Below, piece after piece: positions 30,804 to 38,150 of a stretch of DNA of 64,000 bases. Made by a program: the position numbers and the translations under genes. Below the pieces are notes generated by a model. That model was not told where the DNA came from, ran no database searches, and worked only from the letters and a program-made list of their open reading frames with translations. The stretch's first letter is position 1. Each line of letters starts with the position of its first letter. Source of the DNA: CAJCJE01 sp963818685 (lineage in GTDB: Bacteria; Actinomycetota; Actinomycetes; Mycobacteriales; Pseudonocardiaceae); NCBI GenBank assembly GCA_963818685.1, contig CAWFTJ010000009.1, forward strand, positions 124,001-188,000, written 5' to 3'.

Positions 30804-31853
30804 ATGCCCGATCCAGACAAGCCCAACCCGTCCACTGGGCCCACCACACCGCGCGGGAAAGAGCGTTCGAGCCGCAATGCGGTGACGCATGGATTGTGCT
30901 CGAACATTCTGATTCTGCCGGATGAGAGCGAAGAAGAATTCAACGACCTGAAACAGGGCTGGCTGGACGATTACCATCCGCACACGCAGCTTTCGCGCGG
31001 GCTGGTGTCGAAGGCAGCCGTGGCCGAGTGGTATCTCTTACGGGCAATGCGCCGTTACAACCAGACCGAGCAGGCAATCTGCGCGGAAACCTACGATCCG
31101 ATGGAGTGGACCGAAGAACATCACCGGAAGATCGAGCGATTCACGCGCTACCGCACCACTCAGGAGCGCTCGTTTTCCCGTGCTCTCGGCAATCTGGAGC
31201 AGCTGCGGAAGAGCCGCCAGCGGGAATCGAAAGCCTTCGAGCGCCAAGCGGAGCGCATCGCCGAGCTGGAGCTGAAGGCGCAAAAACAACAGGAGCGGAT
31301 GCGGCTGGAAGCGGCCAAGCTGGAGGCGCAAGCGGCCCGGGAAACGCGGAGAGCGGAAGAGAAAGCGGTGAAAGCGAAGGCCAAGCCGCCGGAGCCGGAG
31401 CAAACGCGCGGGGAGTCGCTGTTTCAGGGGCAGGATCATCCGAAAAAGAGGCGGAAGATCGCGATTCTCGATCAGTGGGTGGAAGTGGAGATCGAGGACG
31501 GCAAGACGGTGACCACGCTGTTTCCTTCGAATGAGAAGTTGATTCAAGCCGGAAAGAAGATGCTTCCGCCGCCCGAACTGATCTATCGACGGATGAATTT
31601 CCGGGATGGGGTGCCGCCGGAGTATCAATGGACCGGTACAGACGAGGAGCGGGACGCGAGGCATGGAATTCAGCGCATGACGGTCGATACCTGGCTGGAC
31701 GTGACGGATCGCGAGAAGCTGAGAAGCGATGGGCATATCGGACCCACCGGCGTGGGCAATCTGCCGAGGCCGCGCGAGCGTGGCGGCTGCGACTGCCCGG
31801 TCTGCACGCACAACCAGCTAATTCTGGACCAGGGCGCCGAGCGGAGCGCGTGA
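30804..31853 (+). CDS. Coiled-coil protein of unknown function
   Basis: ATG at 30804 with GGAAG eight bases upstream is preferred over in-frame codons from 30663, because the protein then begins at PDPDKPNPSTGPTTPRGKE. The segment TPRGKERSSRNAVTHG is a motif found at the N-terminus of many multi-copy hypothetical proteins of Acidobacteriota and Planctomycetota. A long highly charged helix rich in Glu, Arg, Gln and Ala follows (about residues 120-210), then a globular C-terminus ending with C-x-C-x2-C (CDCPVC), possibly a metal site. About 349 residues. Function unknown. Confidence 0.7.
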   Translation: MPDPDKPNPSTGPTTPRGKERSSRNAVTHGLCSNILILPDESEEEFNDLKQGWLDDYHPHTQLSRGLVSKAAVAEWYLLRAMRRYNQTEQAICAETYDPMEWTEEHHRKIERFTRYRTTQERSFSRALGNLEQLRKSRQRESKAFERQAERIAELELKAQKQQERMRLEAAKLEAQAARETRRAEEKAVKAKAKPPEPEQTRGESLFQGQDHPKKRRKIAILDQWVEVEIEDGKTVTTLFPSNEKLIQAGKKMLPPPELIYRRMNFRDGVPPEYQWTGTDEERDARHGIQRMTVDTWLDVTDREKLRSDGHIGPTGVGNLPRPRERGGCDCPVCTHNQLILDQGAERSA

Positions 31854-31889
31854 GATATACTTCCTCCAATTCGGTTATAGAATCTGCGT

Positions 31890-32159
31890 GTGCCGATCGA
31901 AATCCCCTTTGACGTGATCGAAGCCATGCTCGCCGCAATGAACAAGGCGCTTTATTCCGGCAAGACAACCCATCAGATATTGCAAGCCGGAATTGGAGCG
32001 GCGAACGGCATGGGGTGGGTGCTGAAACACGATTCCCATGGAAGTAACGCAGGCATGGTCGTTGCGGACGAAGGCGAAGCCGGGGGTGAAGCGCGGCACG
32101 TTATTGTCGACGCAAATGACTTGGTGGAAGATTTTGTCCGTCGGCGAAAGCGAAGTTGA
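31890..32159 (+). CDS. Small hypothetical protein (89 aa)
   Basis: GTG start; the product begins PIEIPFDVIEAMLAAMNKA and ends VDANDLVEDFVRRRKRS. It is helical at both ends and has a Gly-rich middle. Its last 25 codons recur at 34983-35042, so the 3' part belongs to a duplicated sequence. No family recognised. It lies 36 bp after the coiled-coil protein gene. Confidence 0.5.
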   Translation: MPIEIPFDVIEAMLAAMNKALYSGKTTHQILQAGIGAANGMGWVLKHDSHGSNAGMVVADEGEAGGEARHVIVDANDLVEDFVRRRKRS

Positions 32160-32168
32160 AACTACCCC
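32076..32168 (+). repeat. Imperfect direct repeat, copy 1
   Basis: The best-matching part, from 32097, encodes HVIVDANDLVEDFVRRRKR and continues a few bases past the stop into CTACCCC. Copy 2 is at 34961-35052 in the same orientation, about 2.9 kb away, with roughly four in five bases shared by eye. Confidence 0.75.
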
Positions 32169-32213
32169 GCTGCGCGCGACTCCGACGAACCGAAGAAACT
32201 GCGTGAGGAAGAA

Positions 32214-32438
32214 CTACTTGGCGTCCGGATCAGTCTTTTGGGTGGCGAGGTGTTCGGCAGATTGCCGGTGAGCCTCTTGAGCGTGCTCGAACGCTTTAGC
32301 GGAGTGCTCGAGAGCTTGTCTCGAGAGCTCGTGTCCAGTCTGGTGATCCTGCTTACCGTGATGTTCCATAGCAGCGCGGTGAGCATGAGCGGCTCGTTCG
32401 TGGAACTCAGCAGCCCTCCGGTGGGAATCTCCGGGCAT
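32214..32438 (-). CDS. Small His/Ala-rich helical protein (74 aa)
   Basis: The product is one long helix with heptad-like spacing of His, Ala and Glu (RAAEFHERAAHAHRAAMEHH, then KAFEHAQEAHRQSAEH). A strong AAGGAG Shine-Dalgarno sequence lies 11 bases before the ATG. Similar small proteins with HHxxAAxHH patterns occur in many soil bacteria and are uncharacterised; metal binding or stress protection has been suggested by composition only. Confidence 0.7.
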   Translation of the reverse strand: MPGDSHRRAAEFHERAAHAHRAAMEHHGKQDHQTGHELSRQALEHSAKAFEHAQEAHRQSAEHLATQKTDPDAK

Positions 32439-32546
32439 AAAAGTATTGCTCCTTGTGAAATGGTGCTAGCTACAATCATCCGCTATGGACTTCGGCCGAA
32501 ACAGCGACCGTGCCAATCAGCGACATGCGCTCGACCGCGGATGCTC

Positions 32547-32700
32547 CTAGATAGAGTCAGTGTTCAGCTTTGTTCGTTGCCAGAAGGGGTACGGGATTCC
32601 GGCGACGCGGTTGATGACGAAGGCCTGTGCCGTAAGCAGGATTACGGCAAGTGGGCCAGCAGCCAGGTTAATTTCAGCCGCTCGACAAGCCGGAAAACAT
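32547..32700 (-). CDS. Possible small membrane protein or fragment
   Basis: A minus-strand frame ending in TAG at 32547 encodes a hydrophobic helix followed by a conserved-looking end: PLAVILLTAQAFVINRV, then AGIPYPFWQ. The start is not clear and a frame break upstream is likely. The stretch stands out because the surrounding 350 bp have no other coding signal. Confidence 0.3.
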
Positions 32701-32820
32701 GCTCGGCTTTATGGAGCGGAGGAGTTGGAAGACTTTGAGATTCGCCCCTCTTCATTTAGTTAACCTACTATGCATAAGTAGCCGGTGGGCATCCGACACC
32801 GGAGCGAACGGAATCTTGCA

Positions 32821-33201
32821 ATGATCCAATTGCAGCGGGCGTACGATGCGGAGAGCAGCACGGATGGCACACGATTCCTGGTAGAGCGGCTGTGGCCCAG
32901 GGGGATGAAGAAGACCTCGCTCAAGATCGAGAGTTGGCTTAAAGATGTAGCTCCGAGCACCGAACTGCGGAAATGGTTCAATCACGATCCAGCTAAATGG
33001 GATGAGTTCCGACGCCGCTACTTTGCCGAACTGAAGGCTAACCCCGAGGCTTGGCAGCCAATCCTCCAGGCTGCGCGCCATGGAACGGCGACTCTGGTTT
33101 ACAGCTCGCACGATACAGAGCACAACAATGCGGTGGCGCTGCAAGAATTCTTACAACATCACCTGCATGCGCCGGCATCTTCGCACAAATCGACACGATA
33201 G
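32821..33201 (+). CDS. DUF488 family protein
   Basis: The protein begins IQLQRAYD and has FLVERLWPRGMKK, APSTELRKWFNHDP and WDEFRRRY, all characteristic of DUF488 (YeaO-like) proteins. About 126 residues from the ATG at 32821, the usual length. Cytoplasmic; biochemical role unsettled, often found near stress genes. Intact frame. Confidence 0.85.
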   Translation: MIQLQRAYDAESSTDGTRFLVERLWPRGMKKTSLKIESWLKDVAPSTELRKWFNHDPAKWDEFRRRYFAELKANPEAWQPILQAARHGTATLVYSSHDTEHNNAVALQEFLQHHLHAPASSHKSTR

Positions 33202-33233
33202 GCTGAACCCTCACGGCCAGTGATTATCGCGCT

Positions 33234-34900
33234 TTAGATATTCGGCAGCAGATCAAAATATTCGTCGTCTTCGTTCTTGCCGCCCTCTCCCTCGCCGAGC
33301 AGTTTCTCGGACTCAAGAAATTCAATGCGCTCGATCCACTTGACCATTTTGTAACCGAGCTGGTTTTCGACACGCAGGCGGAGTGGTGCTCCATAGACGG
33401 TGGGTAAGGGCTGGCCATTCATCTGAAAGGCGAGGAGGCATTCGGGCTTCATCGCGTTGTGGATTTGTTGCGTATCGTAGTAAGTACCGCCGTACAGTGA
33501 GCCTCCGAACGAGTAGAATGCGACTACTTTGGCGTAGGGCTTGGGCTTGACGAGCTCGATCAATTTGCGCATGGAGATTCCGCGCCATTCCGCAATGCCC
33601 GACCAGCCTTGGATGCAATGGTGCATGGTAATGGAGTCCTCGGCTCCGAGGGCGAGCATGTCGTCGATGGAAAGCTCGACCGGGTTGTCGATCATGCCGG
33701 AGACTTTCAGCTTGTAGCCCTTGAAGCCATCGGCCGCGAGTTGCTTCCAGTCTTCACGGACCGGCATTTTGCCGTTGGGCCAGAAGTGCGGTGAGATCTG
33801 ATCTTTGGTGTAATGCTCGCGGGGAATCAAGCGGTCGAGCGTTAGAAGCTTGACCGGTTCCGTGATGGCCTTCTGTGCGTGCTGCAAGCCGCGAGGGAAA
33901 TACCAAGAAATATAGTGGGCTGCCACCCAGCAAAGCAGCACAACCCCAATGCCGATAAAGCCGAGAATCATCCCGGTGGGGCGCAGGTCGTCAGTGCCGA
34001 GGACAATATGGTTCATATTGCGGGTAAAGCCAGTGAGGGCGACCAGCGTCACATGCACGATGATGAACGCCAGGAATCCGACGAGCATCACAAAGTGGAG
34101 GGACCGGGCTGCCTGCCGACCGCCGAAAATCTTGCGTATTTCGGGAAACGATTTACCAGCGCGGGAGACATGGCCATTCCGGTAAGAATCGAGAGCGGGG
34201 CCATCACGAAGATGGTGGCGAAATAGGCTATTTGCTGGAGCGCGTTATAGCCGTAAAAGCCATTCGGCTCGGGCGGCAAGTGGAAATTTGCATAGTTGAC
34301 AAAAGTGTTCCAGGCGTCGAGGAAGACTGCGGGGGAGGTGGGCACCAGACGCTGCCACTGATTGCTGGTGAGCAAGCCGCAGATGAAGAAAACACCCGTG
34401 AGCACGAAGCCATACACGTTGATGAAATGCCAGCAGCGCGCGATGCCGACGGTGTGGCGATAGCCTGGCAACGCAAAGGCGGGCGAGATGTAGCGGGCGT
34501 CGTCCTTGGCGGTCCAGAGGCGGTCCTTGGGCACTGTCAATGGAGTGAAGCGGATCCACTCGGTGCCGGGAGTGCAATGGTCATTCAGATATAAGCGGGG
34601 ATGATCCATCAGAATCGACAGGCCGCTGCGGATCAGCATGAATAAAAAGATGAGATTGAAGAAGTGACTCCAGCGGATCCAGACGGGAAAGCCATGCGGT
34701 CCGCTGGGTGCGCCTTCGAGAGAAGCCGAGGAAGGAACGATGTAGGGCAGGCCGAAGAATGCGTGCTGCACCCAAGCCACGACGAATGGAACGAGAGCGA
34801 GCACGATCAGGAGAACTAAGATCGAAGGACGAATCCAGATTCGGAAGCGCCGGTCTTCCGGATAGTGGACAGCCAGGTGCGCGTCATCGAAGGGAATCAT
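33234..34900 (-). CDS. Cytochrome b-type membrane domain fused to sulfite-oxidase-like molybdopterin domain, frame broken
   Basis: The first half has membrane helices (PSILVLLIVLALVPFVVAW, FFNLIFLFMLIRSGLSIL, and others) with histidines in WSHFF and CWHFINVYG that could bind heme b. After a break near 34095 two further helices follow, then a soluble domain with MHHCIQGWSGIAEWRG, whose Cys is the expected molybdenum ligand of the SUOX fold, and GAPLRLRVENQLGYK. Such proteins couple a periplasmic oxidoreductase to the quinone pool, as MsrP/MsrQ do with two proteins. The substrate is unknown. ATG at 34900 is preferred; TTG at 34939 is possible. Confidence 0.75.
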
Positions 34901-34960
34901 ACGAGGCCGGGAAATATCCAGTGTAGATTGCCTCGCCAATGAACAGAAGCAGAATCGGAA

Positions 34961-35052
34961 CGAAGCCGAGCGTCAGACGCCACATGTCATTGTCGACGCA
35001 AATGATTTAGTGGAAGATTTGTTCCGTCGGCGAAAGCGTTGAAGCTACCCCA
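34961..35052 (+). repeat. Imperfect direct repeat, copy 2
   Basis: From 34983 it encodes HVIVDANDLVEDLFRRRKR and a stop, matching the end of the small gene at 31890-32159. No start or upstream part of that gene is present here, so this is a 3' fragment. Confidence 0.75.
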
Positions 35053-35503
35053 TTGCTTGGGTCAAGCGATCTGGCCCCGCGGAGGTTAGGCGAGAGCCTT
35101 TTTCTTGCGCCATTTTCTCAAACTGTTGTTTAAAGCCAGGGATGAGCTGCCCCAAGAAGTCTTCGAAGGTATTTGCCGCGACGCCGATCATGGCTCCTTT
35201 GATGATGTCGAAAGTCTCGAGTGCTTTGTTCTTTTGCAGTTCGGTTCCGCGTCGATGTTCGCGCCCACCGTCACCCTGATCCCCGCCATAGGGGCGTTTA
35301 TACTTCGATCTTCGCCCGGTCATCGACGCCAGGAGCAATCCGCCTCCCAGAGCAACACCGACCATAAGCATGGGCCGCTTCTGAAACTGAACACGCCAAT
35401 CGGTAACTTCTTGAACTTTGGACTGAAGTTCATTCAGATTCTCTCCGAGCTGCCCGCGCTCTACTTGAATTGCGCGTTCTATTTGGTTTGACTTTTCACC
35501 CAT
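35045..35503 (-). CDS. DUF3618-like membrane-associated protein
   Basis: An N-terminal amphipathic helix (QIERAIQVERGQLGENLNEL) is followed by one membrane segment (PMLMVGVALGGGLLLASM) and a charged cytoplasmic part. The layout matches DUF3618/YqjD-like ribosome- or envelope-associated stress proteins. Its start overlaps the end of the holin-like gene by 25 bp. It is the last of three genes on the minus strand that probably form an operon. Confidence 0.6.
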   Translation of the reverse strand: MGEKSNQIERAIQVERGQLGENLNELQSKVQEVTDWRVQFQKRPMLMVGVALGGGLLLASMTGRRSKYKRPYGGDQGDGGREHRRGTELQKNKALETFDIIKGAMIGVAANTFEDFLGQLIPGFKQQFEKMAQEKGSRLTSAGPDRLTQAMG

Positions 35504-35867
35504 TCGACGTTCTCCTTCATCGTTTCAATCGTCTTTTCCGGTGTTGTATGAACGGTCTTGAATCGCTTCTTACCTGCCATGAGCAGAATCGCGCTCAAGG
35601 CAGCCATCAGGACGAACAGTAGCAAGGCGGCGCCCCACATGGGCATAACTGTTGTTAGCGCAAAGAGGATGGTGAGCAATAACAGCCAAGCCGTAAACAA
35701 TCCGCTCAACGCGCCGCGGCCATCATGCCGGCAGCGCGCCCAGCTTTTGTTACTTCCTCGGTGACTTCAGTTTTCGCTAATCGGACTTCGGAACGGATGA
35801 TCGATTGCACGTTTGCGAGGATGTCCTGGAGGACATCCGCGATCGATCGGCTATTTTCTGCAGCCAT
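35479..35867 (-). CDS. Phage-holin-superfamily (YqjE-like) membrane protein, frame broken
   Basis: The N-terminus (SIADVLQDILANVQSIIRSE, then VRLAKTEVTEEV) is the amphipathic helix of Phage_holin_3_6/YqjE proteins. After a break near 35705 come two membrane helices (AWLLLLTILFALTTVMP, ALLLFVLMAALSAILLMAG). Despite the family name these are chromosomal stress proteins found next to YqjD-like genes, as here. Confidence 0.7.
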
Positions 35868-35893
35868 CTTTAAGCGTCCGTTGAGGGAGACTG

Positions 35894-36314
35894 CTAGTCT
35901 TCGCGGAAGGCACGGCCAATCAGAAAACCGAGAGCGGCAGCAATCAGCAGCGAGGGGCCGGGGTTGCGCTTGACAATCTCTTCGACGTCCGACAGCATCG
36001 CCTTGACATCGTGCTCTCGAATGTACCCGGCGGTCGACTCCAGCTTCTCCGCTGCAGAATGCGCCACGCTCTTTACGGTTTCGCCGCCAGGCAGATCTTC
36101 AGCCTTTTGGTGAAGCGTTGAGGCCGCGCCTTGCAATGCGTCGGCTGCGGGTCCGCGCTGTTTCATCGATCTTGTCGGTTGCCTGCCTTCCGGCATCAGA
36201 TGCTTTCTGCTTTGCAGCGCTGGCTGCATCGCTCACTTTATCCCTTACGCTTTGGGCCGCGTCGCCCAAGGTGTCCGGGAAATCTCCGGTAGAACTGCCA
36301 GCTTTGGTGGCCAT
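35894..36314 (-). CDS. DUF883/YqjD-like protein, frame broken
   Basis: ATG at 36314 has an AGGAGGAG ribosome binding site. The N-terminal part is an amphipathic Ala/Lys/Asp-rich helix (LEA-like: SVRDKVSDAASAAKQKASDA). After a break near 36165 it continues to VKRNPGPSLLIAAALGFLIG, the C-terminal membrane anchor and RNPG motif typical of DUF883. YqjD and ElaB in E. coli attach ribosomes to the membrane in stationary phase; the same role is inferred. Confidence 0.75.
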
Positions 36315-36384
36315 CAAATCTCCTCCTGTTGATTCGCTCCTGGTGCGGCCAATCAGCGATGTCCTAGTGTGGATTGAATTCGAG

Positions 36385-36394
36385 AACAATTGTT
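36385..36394. promoter_or_regulatory. Palindrome AACAATTGTT in divergent promoter region
   Basis: A perfect 10-bp palindrome in the 182-bp spacer between the DUF883 operon and the DUF2382 gene. Confidence 0.3.
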
Positions 36395-36412
36395 GCTGCT
36401 GCGACCAGCCGC

Positions 36413-36436
36413 GCAATATTACGAGTGTGATATTGC
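36413..36436. promoter_or_regulatory. Inverted repeat GCAATAT-N10-ATATTGC
   Basis: Two perfect 7-bp arms separated by 10 bp, centred between the divergent stress genes. The spacing of about 1.6 helical turns suits a dimeric regulator. It could control both operons together. Confidence 0.4.
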
Positions 36437-36496
36437 TCGCATGAGGCAGAAGCTATTTGAGCGTGGAAGACGTCCAGCTAGACGGAGGACACAACT

Positions 36497-37531
36497 GTGC
36501 CTGGACAAAATACGATCATTGCTGCTTTCCGTAGCAGCACGGATGCACAAGCTGCTGCAACAGATTTGCAAGCGGCTGGAATCCCTCGCAACGATATTTA
36601 TATCGAGACTGGTGGAAGTGACAGCAAGCCGTCACGCTCGAAAGCCGCATCCACGGAAGGTGGCATCAGCGGATGGTTCAAGTCGATCTTCGGAGAGCAT
36701 GAGGCGCCCGATCGCTCGGGATATGAGAATGCGGTGGCACAAGGCAATTGTTTGCTGAGGGTCGACGTAGATGAGGACGAAATTACTACTGTAGAGGAGA
36801 TTATGAACCGCCATTCTCCGCTCGACATTGACACCGAGCGAGGAGCGGAAGCTGACACGCGCCGGGGAGTGGCCGAACGCGGCAGCAACGACACAAACGC
36901 AATTCCTGTGGTGCAAGAGGAGATGCAGGTCGGGAAGCGCCAGGTCCTCCGGGGCGGTGTTCGCGTCTACTCCCGGGTGGTCGAGGAACCGTTTGAAGAA
37001 AAGGTCTCCTTGCGGGAAGAAAGCGTGCGAGTGGAGCGCCAGCCTGTGAACCGTTCCGCGACGAGTGCCGATTTATCAGGTGGCCAGGAACAGGTCATCG
37101 AAGTTCAGGAGTTCGCAGAAGAGCCGGTGGTCTCCAAGCAGGCCCGTGTGGTGGAGGAAGTCCGGGTTGGAAAGGATGTCTCTGAACGAACGGAAACCGT
37201 TCGAGACACGGTGCGACATACAGAAGTCAACGTGGAGCAAACTCCCAGTGCAAGGGGAGCGGCGTTTGATGACTCCGATTTCCGCGCCGATTATCAGAAG
37301 CGATACGCCGCAAGCGGCGCGTCGTACGACACGTACCAGCCGGCATACCGTTATGGGTACGACATCGCTTCGGACCCCCGCTACAAGGGACGATCGTTCG
37401 ATGAGGTCGAGTCCGATCTTCAAGCTGATTATCGGCAGCGATATCCCAACAGCACTTGGGAGAAGATGAAAGAAGCGGTTCGTTCAGGATGGAATAAAGT
37501 GAGCGGGAAATCCCAAGCAACGGCCCGTTAA
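36497..37531 (+). CDS. DUF2382 (YsnF/AvaK-type) stress protein
   Basis: GTG start with GGAGGA upstream. Residues 1-110 form a small alpha/beta ferredoxin-like part (TIIAAFRSSTDAQAAATDLQ). The centre has the DUF2382 repeats IPVVQEEMQVGKRQV and VVSKQARVVEEVRVG, known from YsnF general stress protein. The C-terminus has DFRADYQKRY and YRYGYDIASDPRY, a motif seen in related acidobacterial and cyanobacterial proteins. Soluble, highly charged. The role is stress-related but unclear. Confidence 0.8.
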   Translation: MPGQNTIIAAFRSSTDAQAAATDLQAAGIPRNDIYIETGGSDSKPSRSKAASTEGGISGWFKSIFGEHEAPDRSGYENAVAQGNCLLRVDVDEDEITTVEEIMNRHSPLDIDTERGAEADTRRGVAERGSNDTNAIPVVQEEMQVGKRQVLRGGVRVYSRVVEEPFEEKVSLREESVRVERQPVNRSATSADLSGGQEQVIEVQEFAEEPVVSKQARVVEEVRVGKDVSERTETVRDTVRHTEVNVEQTPSARGAAFDDSDFRADYQKRYAASGASYDTYQPAYRYGYDIASDPRYKGRSFDEVESDLQADYRQRYPNSTWEKMKEAVRSGWNKVSGKSQATAR

Positions 37532-37546
37532 TCGCACATTGCATTT

Positions 37547-38089
37547 ATGGATGAGAAGGACAAAGACGTAGTCATTCCGATCATCCGCGAGGAAGTACAC
37601 GCGGATGCCGTTCCGGTTGTAACGGGCGGCGTTCGCGTGACCAAGCGCGTGGAAAGCCACGACGAGATCGTGGAACAGGAACTACGAAAATCGCATGTGG
37701 AAGTGAAGCGCGTCAAGACAGAGCGGGTGGTCGATGGACCGCAGCCTGTGCAACGCAACGGCAACACGCTAATCATTCCGGTGGTTTCCGAGGTTCTCAG
37801 GATAGAAAAGCAGTGGGTTGTCACGGAAGAGATTCACATCACGCAACGACAAGAACGTGAAACTGTGCAGCACAATGTAACGTTAAACGAGGAAAGTGCA
37901 GAGATCGAGCGGCTCGACAGTGCCGGGGACGCGGTCTCGTCCATTCCCGGCACGGACGAAGCCGTGAATGAACCGGGCAAACCTGCCAGCATGTTACAAC
38001 GAAGCGGCATGGGCGACTCGACGAGAAAGAGAAAAACACTTTCCAATCCGCGCAGTTTGTTGAAGAGTCCTCGAAGCGAGAAGGACTGA
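37547..38089 (+). CDS. Second DUF2382 protein
   Basis: A 180-residue protein beginning with the DUF2382 pattern: VIPIIREEVHADAVPV, then GGVRVTKRVESHDEIVEQEL. A second half-repeat follows at IIPVVSEVLRIEKQWVV. It lacks the N- and C-terminal extensions of the preceding gene, from which it is separated by 15 bp, so the two are co-transcribed paralogues. The C-terminal tail is basic. Confidence 0.8.
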   Translation: MDEKDKDVVIPIIREEVHADAVPVVTGGVRVTKRVESHDEIVEQELRKSHVEVKRVKTERVVDGPQPVQRNGNTLIIPVVSEVLRIEKQWVVTEEIHITQRQERETVQHNVTLNEESAEIERLDSAGDAVSSIPGTDEAVNEPGKPASMLQRSGMGDSTRKRKTLSNPRSLLKSPRSEKD

Positions 38090-38150
38090 CGCGAGGATCG
38101 AAGGCACACCCGCCCAGTAGAATTGCGCGATTTCGATAGGATCGTCTCTT

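Noticed and set aside
35479..35867. Prophage holin
   Set aside because: The YqjE-like holin family is chromosomal and typically neighbours DUF883 and DUF3618 genes, as here; no lysin or structural genes exist.
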